A stretch of DNA of 38,503 nucleotides from Thermoproteota archaeon (lineage in GTDB: Archaea; Thermoproteota; Methanomethylicia; Culexarchaeales; B10-G16), in the NCBI GenBank assembly GCA_003649185.1, contig QMRB01000006.1, positions 1 through 38,503 on the forward strand, written 5' to 3'. Both the position numbers and the translations under genes were made by a program. A model generated the notes under the pieces. It saw nothing but the letters and a program-made list of their open reading frames with translations. It did no database searches and was not told the DNA's origin. Below, in pieces: positions 19,688 through 26,637 of the stretch (position 1 is the stretch's first letter; every line of letters begins with the position of its first letter).

Positions 19688-20959
19688 ATGAGTGAAAAGT
19701 ATAAGAGAAAATATACTTTCGGAGAGGATTATGGGACGAGCTTCTATAAGTTTGGACCGATAACTTTAGGGGAGAAGCCGAGGCTCATTGAGAATAGAGG
19801 ATACTTTCCAGACAAATCTTCAGTGATTTACAAGTTGATGGGAATAACTAGGGAGGTAATAGTGGGAGAAAAATTGCCTTCATATTTAGAGTCAAAGGAG
19901 GATCTTGCATCTAGACTGATATATCCGATGAGAAATGGAGTGGTAGATAAGGATGATGAGAAGGCTTGGAGAGTCATAGAGGAGATCACTGGATACGGAT
20001 TGAAAGCGTTCAGGTCTGTTGGATCGGATTTTAAGGGATACTTCGTTACGGCGGCATTATCTTCAATAGCTCCGAGATACATGTATGAGAAGATTATCGA
20101 AATACATAGAAAAGTCGATTGGGAAACTGGACTTATAAGAGCGGTGACTATAATTCCGCAACCATTAGCTGTGGCGATAGCACATAAAGCTCCAACATGC
20201 ATTGTAATTGAAAGTGGACATGGAAATACACAGATATGTCCAATATCGAGATATCCAATTAGAAGTGCCATAATAGCGCTTAACAGGGGGGGAAGCGATG
20301 CGGATATAATTACAAGCCAAATACTATATGATGCTGGATATGGAGACATAGCCAAGGAAGAAGCAATAGTTAGAAGAATTAAGGAGGCTATAGGCCTCAT
20401 ACCTAAAAGGTTGAATGAGGCAATAAGGGAGGCAAAGAGAAACTATGAGAAATACCATGTAAAGTATAAAATTGCAGGAACAAGAATAGAGGTGGACTTG
20501 GGAAAAGATTCTTGGACAAGATTTTTAATAGGAGAATACATATTCAATCCGAAAGATGAAATGTTTGAAAGCTATTTTAAAAGGGGGATGCGGAGACCTA
20601 GAGACATGAAGATAGGGGAGATAACATTTAGAGGAATGATGGATCTTGGGGAAGCAATAATAGAATCTGTTGAAAAATGCCCTATAGAATTACAGCCATA
20701 TCTTTATAATAGGATAATACTTTCCGGGGGAAATCTTCAATGGAAAGCTCCTCCACAATTTAAAGATGTAGCTGTAGATTCAGCTACAAAGATAAAGATA
20801 CTGTTACAAGAGAAAGGTGTTGAAGGCATTATAGTTGAAACTGCACCTGAACCAAAATACAGCGTGTGGAGAGGTTGCATAGTATATGGATATGCTCTTC
20901 CAAAAGACTATAAGTGGACTTGGGAGAACATGGAAGGTTGGATAGATCTCCATGCATGA
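19688..20959 (+). CDS. Actin family protein (crenactin-like)
   Basis: A 423-aa actin homologue, similar in length to crenactin (about 430) and longer than eukaryotic actin (375). The phosphate-1 loop is visible as DYGTS (residues 14-18). LIYPMRNGVVDKDDEKAW aligns with actin's RYPIEHGIVTNWDDMEKIW. PQPLAVAIA carries the equivalent of Gln137, ESGHGNTQICPI is phosphate-2, and ILSGG is the adenosine motif. It should bind ATP and polymerise into filaments. ATG 19688 follows AAAGGTG by six bases; the GTG at 19679 is part of that site. Its stop overlaps the next gene by 8 nt. Compared with eukaryotic actin, Asp154, Asp157 and His161 read Glu, His and Gln. Confidence in the actin fold is high; its cellular role is inferred. 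Confidence 0.93.
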   Translation: MSEKYKRKYTFGEDYGTSFYKFGPITLGEKPRLIENRGYFPDKSSVIYKLMGITREVIVGEKLPSYLESKEDLASRLIYPMRNGVVDKDDEKAWRVIEEITGYGLKAFRSVGSDFKGYFVTAALSSIAPRYMYEKIIEIHRKVDWETGLIRAVTIIPQPLAVAIAHKAPTCIVIESGHGNTQICPISRYPIRSAIIALNRGGSDADIITSQILYDAGYGDIAKEEAIVRRIKEAIGLIPKRLNEAIREAKRNYEKYHVKYKIAGTRIEVDLGKDSWTRFLIGEYIFNPKDEMFESYFKRGMRRPRDMKIGEITFRGMMDLGEAIIESVEKCPIELQPYLYNRIILSGGNLQWKAPPQFKDVAVDSATKIKILLQEKGVEGIIVETAPEPKYSVWRGCIVYGYALPKDYKWTWENMEGWIDLHA

Positions 20960-21701
20960 AGACGTAACTCAAAAGATTAAAGTATATTTTACAGCTGAAG
21001 GCTATAAGGAGCTGAACTTGGAAAATCTACATGAAAGTTTAAAGCCAGACTTAGCATTCAAAATGGGAGAAAAAACGATTTTCATAAACATAATAGATTT
21101 AGAAGTTGTGAAAGATAGAAGCAGATTCCTTAAAAAATTGATGGGAACAGTCGCCATGTCGGATATTTGTGAAGAAGTTTATGTGGCGATTCCAAAAATA
21201 TTGGCAACATCGATAGATACCGCAGCCTTTAAGGAGCATGGCATAGGAATGCTAATCATTGATAAAACTGTAAGAAAAGTTTTAGAAGCAGAACGGAGAA
21301 AGATCGCAGCTAAAGAAGATTTGAACAGAAAGTTTGAAACTATAGAGACTAGACTTAACCATTTAGAGAAAGCTGTTGCAAACTTGGAAACCGAGTTGAT
21401 AAGACTTGAAAATTTGAAGCATATACAAGTAAATCCTCCTGAAGATGCTAGGATAAACCTGCTTGAAAGCGAAGTTCAAGATCTTAGGAGAAATATGGAG
21501 AGAATAGTGGAAAAGTTGGCTGAAATAGAGAGAAAACTTCTGGGAACTAAGAAAATAAAGGAAGAAGTGAAAATTGGAAGACTGCCCATAACTGAGGGGA
21601 AAATGAAGATACCTTCAGGAGAACTGCCTTCATATCTGCAGGAGAATCCATGGCTTGAGATCTTATCGTCTAAGAGGGGAAAGAGTGATGAGATTAAATG
21701 A
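20952..21701 (+). CDS. Nuclease-fold-like plus coiled-coil protein of the actin operon
   Basis: A 249-aa protein of unknown function. Residues 1-110 alternate strands and helices in an order resembling the PD-(D/E)XK endonuclease fold: KPDLAF at 31-36, a strand KTIFINIIDLE where active enzymes have E-x-K, then ICEEVYVAIPK and HGIGMLIID. The catalytic Glu-Lys pair is missing, so it is probably inactive and used for binding. Residues 122-200 are strongly heptad-like (two coiled-coil segments split by NPPEDAR). The tail 226-241, PSYLQENPWLEILSSK, is hydrophobic and could dock on a partner. It overlaps the actin gene by 8 nt and the next gene by 14 nt, so a physical partnership with the actin is likely. 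I do not recognise it as a known arcadin. Confidence 0.75.
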   Translation: MHEDVTQKIKVYFTAEGYKELNLENLHESLKPDLAFKMGEKTIFINIIDLEVVKDRSRFLKKLMGTVAMSDICEEVYVAIPKILATSIDTAAFKEHGIGMLIIDKTVRKVLEAERRKIAAKEDLNRKFETIETRLNHLEKAVANLETELIRLENLKHIQVNPPEDARINLLESEVQDLRRNMERIVEKLAEIERKLLGTKKIKEEVKIGRLPITEGKMKIPSGELPSYLQENPWLEILSSKRGKSDEIK

Positions 21702-21963
21702 AGGGATAAGAGCCACTCCGATAAGGAGAATAGAGGTAGTTATAGATGTTGATGATCCACTGACACCGATACTTTCAATCGGAGAGTATAGGAGATTATT
21801 TAAAAATGAGCCTAAACCACCCAGATATAGGATAGCGATAATAGAAGTGTTAACATGCCCTGAGGATGGACATGTGGTGCTTGTAAGTGAGTGTGGAGAA
21901 TGCCCGAGATTTATAAAGAGATATGAAAACATGATTTTCTGCTCGATAAAACCGATAAAGTAA
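21688..21963 (+). CDS. Small four-cysteine protein of the actin operon
   Basis: A 91-aa protein. The N-terminal half contains RRIEVVIDVDDPLTPIL. The C-terminal half has Cys57, Cys69, Cys72 and Cys85 (CPEDGH, ECGECPRF, IFCSIK), a spacing that could bind zinc or an Fe-S cluster. I do not recognise the family. The start is ATG 21688, just inside the 3' end of the preceding gene, with a GGGGAAAG site upstream, so it is coupled to the operon. A conserved function with the actin homologue is inferred only from the gene packing. Confidence 0.65.
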   Translation: MRLNEGIRATPIRRIEVVIDVDDPLTPILSIGEYRRLFKNEPKPPRYRIAIIEVLTCPEDGHVVLVSECGECPRFIKRYENMIFCSIKPIK

Positions 21964-22032
21964 AATCGTCATAACTATTCGAAAGATTTTATTCACAATG
22001 TACATTAAGGAAATGTGAATATAAAGTGGAGA

Positions 22033-22044
22033 GAAAAATATAAG
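22033..22044 (+). promoter_or_regulatory. TATA/BRE box for tRNA-Glu
   Basis: GAAAAATATAAG is centred about 32 nt upstream of the mature tRNA. It is identical to the 12-mer upstream of tRNA-Lys, which supports the assignment. Confidence 0.6.
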
Positions 22045-22070
22045 AAAATGGAGATATACATAAAATCCGA

Positions 22071-22164
22071 GCCTCGGTAGTATAGTCCGGCCAAGTATGC
22101 AGGCCTTTCGAGCTTTATGCGAAGGGAGCCTGCGACCCGGGTTCAAATCCCGGCCGAGGCACCA
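22071..22164 (+). tRNA. tRNA-Glu (anticodon TTC) with 16-nt intron
   Basis: Acceptor stem GCCTCGG/CCGAGGC, discriminator A, encoded CCA, and the D-arm sequence TAGTATAGTCCGGCCAA typical of archaeal tRNA-Glu. The anticodon stem CAGGC (22100-22104) pairs with GCCTG (22128-22132). The spliced loop CTTTCGA gives anticodon TTC. The T arm is CCGGG-TTCAAAT-CCCGG. The mature tRNA is 78 nt. Confidence 0.95.
22111..22126 (+). other. Minimal archaeal tRNA-Glu intron
   Basis: A 16-nt intron at 37/38 with a textbook bulge-helix-bulge: CTTT (22105-22108) pairs with GAAG (22121-22124), with three-base bulges CG^A and GG^A. The intron then closes on itself with only GC/GC (22112-22113 with 22119-22120) and a five-base loop. 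Confidence 0.88.
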
Positions 22165-22289
22165 CAAATCTCAACATTCCATAATGATAAAATGGAAACA
22201 AATAATTTAATATTCATTCATTTATTAACCACATTATTTGAAAAGGGATTAAAGGTGTTAAAGGGATGGATTAAAAAGAAAGAATAATA

Positions 22290-22496
22290 TTGGAAGCTAT
22301 GGAGAAGGTTGGAAAGCCTAGAGATCTAGCGAAGATCACTAGACTTGAAAGCCAAAAGATCTCTAAGATAATTAAAAAGTTGAAGAAGGAAGGAAAGATA
22401 ATTTCGCCTAAAAGATGCCATTATACTGTAAATAGGAGAATTCAATCGCAACGAATGGAAGCAAATTTCCTATCATTGTTATTTATCTATCTGTAG
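22290..22496 (+). CDS. Small winged-helix protein with suspect 5' end
   Basis: A short DNA-binding domain. RDLAKITRLESQKISKIIKKL reads as a helix-turn-helix and KKEGKIISPKRCHYTV as the wing; this resembles the roughly 60-aa archaeal regulators that end in SPKRCYY. The best ribosome-binding site (GGTG at 22254-22257) sits before an ATG at 22266 in the same frame, but a TAA at 22272 stops it after two codons. The frame then continues with KERII into the annotated part. Either translation begins at TTG 22290 or ATG 22299, or the gene has been broken by a nonsense mutation. The last 18 or so residues do not look like the family and may be a second sign of decay. Confidence 0.55.
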   Translation: MEAMEKVGKPRDLAKITRLESQKISKIIKKLKKEGKIISPKRCHYTVNRRIQSQRMEANFLSLLFIYL

Positions 22497-22546
22497 GTTA
22501 ATGTAAAAATAGGTGTAAAATCCGATTTTATAATAGGGGGATTCAA

Positions 22547-23920
22547 TTGGGTAAACTCTTCGGGACGAATGGTATCAGAGGGAGGGTGGGAACTGAACTA
22601 ACACCTGAATTCACAGTTAAAGTAGCTCTGGCTGTGGGAACATACTTTAACGGAGGAAAACTATTGGTTGGATGTGACGGAAGAACAAGCAGTCCAGCGA
22701 TTAAAAGAGCAGTTATAAGTGGATTGTTGGCATCAGGATGCGACGTCGCTGATGCCGGATTTATTCCAACACCAGCATTGCAATATGGAGTGAAGAAGTT
22801 TAAATTTGATGGAGGAGTTATGATAACTGCAAGCCATAATCCACCTGAATTTAACGGTATAAAAGTTATTGGGGAAGATGGAATAGAAATTTCAAGGGAA
22901 AGAGAAACAGAGATCGAAGAGATCTTCTTTCAAGGGAAATTTAGGAGAGCAGTTTGGAATGAACTTGGAAAAATTATAGAGACGCCGAATATAATTGAAG
23001 AATATATTAATGGGATAAAAAGAAATGTGAATTATAAGCGTATATCTTCAAAAGAGTTTAAAGTGCTCATAGATCCTGGAAACGGTGTCTCAACGCTTAC
23101 AATTCCAAAATTGTTAGATGAACTTAACTGCAAGATCAATTTAATAAATGACACTATAGATGGAAGATTCCCTGGCAGAGGAGCTGAACCTACACCGAAG
23201 ACTTTGAAAGAAGTTGCAAAAACCGTGAAGGCTCTTAAATGCGACTTAGGGGTTTCATATGATGGAGATGGGGACAGAGCAATATTCACCGATGAACTGG
23301 GAGTCACCCATTGGGGGGATAAAACAGGAGCAATTATAGAAGAATACTTATTGAAGAAGAGAAGAGGAATAATAGTGACACCTGTAAGCTCTTCAAAGCT
23401 AATAGAAAAAATAGCGGAGAAATATGGGGGAAAAGTCATATGGACTAGGGTTGGAAGTGTAAATGTATCTCACGAATTGAAAAGAGTGAAAGGGTTAATG
23501 GGTATGGAGGAGAATGGGGGGATCATCTATCCAAAACATCAATATGTGAGGGATGGAGGAATGGCTACAGCATTAATTTTAGAAATCCTCTCAGAAGAGA
23601 ATAAAACGCTCTCAGAGCTCATCAGAGAACTACCCAAATATTACAACTTTAAGGAGAAGGTGAAATGTCCAAATAACTTGAAGAGCAAGGTTATGGAAAA
23701 AGTTATGAAAGAAGTTGGAAGGGGGATGGAGAGAAGAATTGAAACTATAGATGGAGTAAAATTATGGATTGATGATGATACATGGATTTTGATAAGGGCT
23801 TCTGGAACAGAGCCCATAATAAGAATATACTCTGAGGCAAAAGAGGAAAGGAAAGCTAGAAGAAATGTGGAGGAATATAAGAGAAAAGTTAGAGAAATTA
23901 TAAAGCAGATTGGAGGATAA
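22547..23920 (+). CDS. glmM: Phosphoglucosamine mutase / phosphohexomutase
   Basis: A 457-aa alpha-D-phosphohexomutase. The phosphoserine loop is TASHNPPEFNG with Ser96, the metal loop is YDGDGDRAIF near residue 243, the sugar-binding loop is GMEENGG near 325, and the phosphate-binding loop is RASGTEPIIRIY near 418. It starts FGTNGIRG like archaeal GlmM. It interconverts glucosamine-6-P and glucosamine-1-P, or mannose/glucose phosphates; motif reading alone cannot settle the specificity. The start is TTG with a GGGGG run 6 nt upstream. It leads a four-gene operon with two bases before the next start. Confidence 0.93.
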   Translation: MGKLFGTNGIRGRVGTELTPEFTVKVALAVGTYFNGGKLLVGCDGRTSSPAIKRAVISGLLASGCDVADAGFIPTPALQYGVKKFKFDGGVMITASHNPPEFNGIKVIGEDGIEISRERETEIEEIFFQGKFRRAVWNELGKIIETPNIIEEYINGIKRNVNYKRISSKEFKVLIDPGNGVSTLTIPKLLDELNCKINLINDTIDGRFPGRGAEPTPKTLKEVAKTVKALKCDLGVSYDGDGDRAIFTDELGVTHWGDKTGAIIEEYLLKKRRGIIVTPVSSSKLIEKIAEKYGGKVIWTRVGSVNVSHELKRVKGLMGMEENGGIIYPKHQYVRDGGMATALILEILSEENKTLSELIRELPKYYNFKEKVKCPNNLKSKVMEKVMKEVGRGMERRIETIDGVKLWIDDDTWILIRASGTEPIIRIYSEAKEERKARRNVEEYKRKVREIIKQIGG

Positions 23921-23922
23921 AT

Positions 23923-24846
23923 TTGAATCTGAAAGAAGCAGTCGAGAAAAGTATGAAGGTAAACATCGGCAGAATCATAGATACATTATGTATGGAGAGT
24001 AATATCAATTTTCTAGCTGAGGGATGCGGATATGAAGCTATAAGAAACAGTCCATTCATATTTAAAGCATTAACAGGGAAAAATATCGGATACTATTCTA
24101 TCATGGAGTATGCTAGGTATATTGCACCATATTGTGATGAAAATGAGAAGATAATAGTTATTACTAGGGGAGGAAGAAAATTAGATCCAAAAGTTAAAAT
24201 GATCATGGAAATATGCAGTTTAATGGGCATAGAATATCAATTAATAGTCACGGGAAGAGTAGGAGAAGTAACGGATGTTAGAGGCAAATTTGAACCTATT
24301 GAAATTGGATTAGAAAATGAACTATCTAACCCTATACACTTTTTAGCGGCAAACACCATTACTGTGAGAATAGCAGCAGAGATGGGAAGAAGAGAGGGAT
24401 GGACGAAGAGAGCAGGAAATATTATAATGGACATAGAAGAGATTATCAATGAACCTTTAAAAGTGGGAGAAGAATTTGAAGAATTACTTAAAAAGATATT
24501 TGAAGGAGATGTGGTTATTATAGCAGATCCTATAATTTATGGGCTTGCAAGGGAAATATGCTGGGAACTGAACATAAACATAAGAACTCGCTTACAAACC
24601 TACATGATAGGTGAAGATATACGTATGTTTAAAGGAAAAAAGACGGGAGAATACATAATCTTCACAACTGAAATTCAAGAAGATTTAGCAAGACAAATTG
24701 GAAACTATTATAAATTGAGAGGGGAAAAGGTGATGATGATAACTGTAAAAGGAGAACCTTTAACAGCCACACTAAAATTAGGGATACCGATATTTACAGA
24801 GATACTCAGAAAGTTAAAAGTAGAAAGAAAAGAGAAGAAATGGTAG
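23923..24846 (+). CDS. SIS-like (sugar isomerase fold) protein, unassigned
   Basis: A 307-aa protein. The first half looks like a SIS domain: LAEGCGYEAIRNSPFIFKAL at the first strand-helix, then YYSIMEYARYIAP, then KIIVITRGGRKLDPKVKMIM where GlmS and related isomerases have ISRSGET. A second half (VVIIADPIIYGLAREICWEL, then KTGEYIIFTTEIQEDLARQI) repeats this weakly, as in double-SIS proteins. The usual catalytic glutamine amidotransferase domain is absent. It sits 2 nt after glmM and 7 nt before uppS, so a role in amino-sugar phosphate metabolism is plausible but inferred. The start is TTG. Confidence 0.55.
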   Translation: MNLKEAVEKSMKVNIGRIIDTLCMESNINFLAEGCGYEAIRNSPFIFKALTGKNIGYYSIMEYARYIAPYCDENEKIIVITRGGRKLDPKVKMIMEICSLMGIEYQLIVTGRVGEVTDVRGKFEPIEIGLENELSNPIHFLAANTITVRIAAEMGRREGWTKRAGNIIMDIEEIINEPLKVGEEFEELLKKIFEGDVVIIADPIIYGLAREICWELNINIRTRLQTYMIGEDIRMFKGKKTGEYIIFTTEIQEDLARQIGNYYKLRGEKVMMITVKGEPLTATLKLGIPIFTEILRKLKVERKEKKW

Positions 24847-24853
24847 GAGGAAG

Positions 24854-25636
24854 ATGCTTAGAAGAATCTTCGAAATTTTAGGCATATATAAATTATATGA
24901 GAAATGGCTTTGGAGGCAGATAAGAAAAGGTAACAAACCAGAGCATATAGGGATAATTTTGGATGGAAATAGAAGATGGGCTATGAAAAGGGGATTACCG
25001 CCATGGGAGGGCCATAAAATTGGAGCGGAAAAAGTTGAGAAAGTTATAAAGTGGTGTTATGAAGCTGGAGTGAAAACGCTAACCCTATATGTTTTCTCAA
25101 CGGAAAATTTTCAGAGGAGAAGGAGAGAAGTGGAGGAAATAATGAAACTTATAGAATGCTACTTGGAGAGAGCCTTAAAGGATAACATGATCCATGAGAA
25201 AAGGATTAAAGTGAAGGCTCTTGGAAAGAGAGAGCTACTTCCAGAAAACGTGAGAAAGAAAGTGGAAAAATTAGAAGATGCTACTAAAAACTATGAAAAT
25301 TATTATTTAAATATTGCAATGGCATATGGAGGACGCTGTGAAATCATAGATGCTGTAAGAAAAATAGCTGAAAAAGTCGAAAGAAACGAGATTAAACCTG
25401 AAGATATAAATGAGAGGATCTTTGAAAAATTCCTTTACACCGCTCATTTACCAAATCCGAATCCAGATCTAATAATAAGGACGAGTGGAGAGGAAAGGCT
25501 TAGCGGATTTCTCTTGTGGCAGTCAGCATATAGTGAACTAATATTTTTAGATGTATATTGGCCGGACTTCAGAAAGATAGATCTCTGGAGAGCAATAAGA
25601 ACTTATCAGAAGAGGGAGAGGAGATTTGGAAGATGA
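24854..25636 (+). CDS. uppS: cis-Prenyltransferase (polyprenyl diphosphate synthase)
   Basis: A 260-aa enzyme that extends isoprenyl diphosphate chains in cis, making the lipid carrier (dolichol type in archaea) for glycan assembly. IGIILDGNRRWA holds the catalytic Asp37 and the P-loop-like motif. LTLYVFSTENF is the second conserved region, PDLIIRTSGEERLSGFLLWQ the substrate-phosphate arginine motif, and YSELIFLDVYWPDF the C-terminal block. It is preceded by GGAGGA. The gene overlaps the glycosyltransferase gene at ATGA. The first 30 residues are basic and amphipathic, consistent with peripheral membrane binding. Confidence 0.96.
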   Translation: MLRRIFEILGIYKLYEKWLWRQIRKGNKPEHIGIILDGNRRWAMKRGLPPWEGHKIGAEKVEKVIKWCYEAGVKTLTLYVFSTENFQRRRREVEEIMKLIECYLERALKDNMIHEKRIKVKALGKRELLPENVRKKVEKLEDATKNYENYYLNIAMAYGGRCEIIDAVRKIAEKVERNEIKPEDINERIFEKFLYTAHLPNPNPDLIIRTSGEERLSGFLLWQSAYSELIFLDVYWPDFRKIDLWRAIRTYQKRERRFGR

Positions 25637-26637
25637 ATAAGCCCGATGAAGAGCCTAAAACCAGCATTATCATACCTGTGAAAAACGTGGAGAACACCAT
25701 AGAGGAATTATTAGAATCCATCTTTAACGCAGATTATCCGAAAGAGAAAATAGAGGTTATAATTGTTGATGGAAGATCTACAGATAAAACGGTTCAAAAA
25801 GCTTTGAAATACCCTGTGAAGATTTTTTATGAAGATGGATTGGGACCTAACAATGCCAGAAAAATAGGAGTTGAAAAAGCTACAGGCGACATTCTAATCT
25901 TCACAGATGGAGATTGCAGGGTTCCGAAAAATTGGATAAGAAAAATTGTTGAAGAGATTAAGGATTCTGAAGTTGGATGTGTGGGAGGAAGTGTATTTAC
26001 GGATCCTGCCTTGGAGAAAAATCTATTGGCAAAATATGCGGATTTATCGGTGATGAGAATAATGCCCCTTGTGAAGGAAAGGGAGAAAGTTGATAGAATA
26101 AGAGTTTTCCATCACTTAGCATTCTGCAACATGGCGATAAAAAGGGAAGTTATAGAGGAAATTGGAGGGTTAGATGAAAACATGAAAACTTTTGAGGATG
26201 TTGACACTGTGGTCTCCATATGTGAACATGGATACAAAGTGTTGAGAACGCCAAAAATCTATGTGTGGCATAAACATAGGCATAGGGTAAAAGAGATCTT
26301 GAAACAAACATATAATTATGGGAAGGGAGGCCCTAAATTTAGAAGGAAGCATCCGAAATCTATAATTGCTAAATTTTATAGAAGGGGACTTGCAGCATTC
26401 ACATTATATATGGCTATTTTAGCCATGGGAATTCTAGTTGGATTGGTTGAACGTACTGCTACTCCAATTATAATACTTATATCTCCTATGGCTATTGGAC
26501 TTGTATTAGGATTTATATATTATCTCTTTAAATTGAAGAGTTTAATGGCTGCAGTTTTATATCCAATATTAGATATGCTTAGAATATTCGCCTTTTGCAT
26601 TGGAGATCTGTCGGAGCAGTTAAGAAAGAAAATTTAA
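25633..26637 (+). CDS. Family 2 glycosyltransferase with C-terminal membrane helices
   Basis: About 334 aa. The GT-A fold starts TSIIIPVKNVENTIEELLESI, with EVIIVDGRSTDKT and the metal-binding FTDGDCR (Asp92 and Asp94). After the catalytic domain, FEDVDTVVSICEHGYKV and WHKHRHRVKEILKQTYNYGKG are typical of lipid-linked-sugar transferases. Two or three hydrophobic helices from about residue 255 anchor it to the membrane. ATG 25633 overlaps the uppS stop. With the prenyltransferase it probably loads or extends sugars on a polyprenyl carrier at the cytoplasmic face. Its stop shares a TTAA with the convergent gene. Confidence 0.9.
   Translation: MNKPDEEPKTSIIIPVKNVENTIEELLESIFNADYPKEKIEVIIVDGRSTDKTVQKALKYPVKIFYEDGLGPNNARKIGVEKATGDILIFTDGDCRVPKNWIRKIVEEIKDSEVGCVGGSVFTDPALEKNLLAKYADLSVMRIMPLVKEREKVDRIRVFHHLAFCNMAIKREVIEEIGGLDENMKTFEDVDTVVSICEHGYKVLRTPKIYVWHKHRHRVKEILKQTYNYGKGGPKFRRKHPKSIIAKFYRRGLAAFTLYMAILAMGILVGLVERTATPIIILISPMAIGLVLGFIYYLFKLKSLMAAVLYPILDMLRIFAFCIGDLSEQLRKKI

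Noticed and set aside
19828-20400. A 190-codon open frame antisense to the actin gene
   Set aside because: It is a shadow of the conserved actin frame; its hydrophobic composition comes from the complementary strand and no motif is present.
20952-21701. Naming the second actin-operon gene as arcadin-2 or arcadin-4
   Set aside because: A coiled coil alone is not evidence, and the N-terminal nuclease-like fold does not fit what I know of the arcadins. Without a profile search the name would be a guess.
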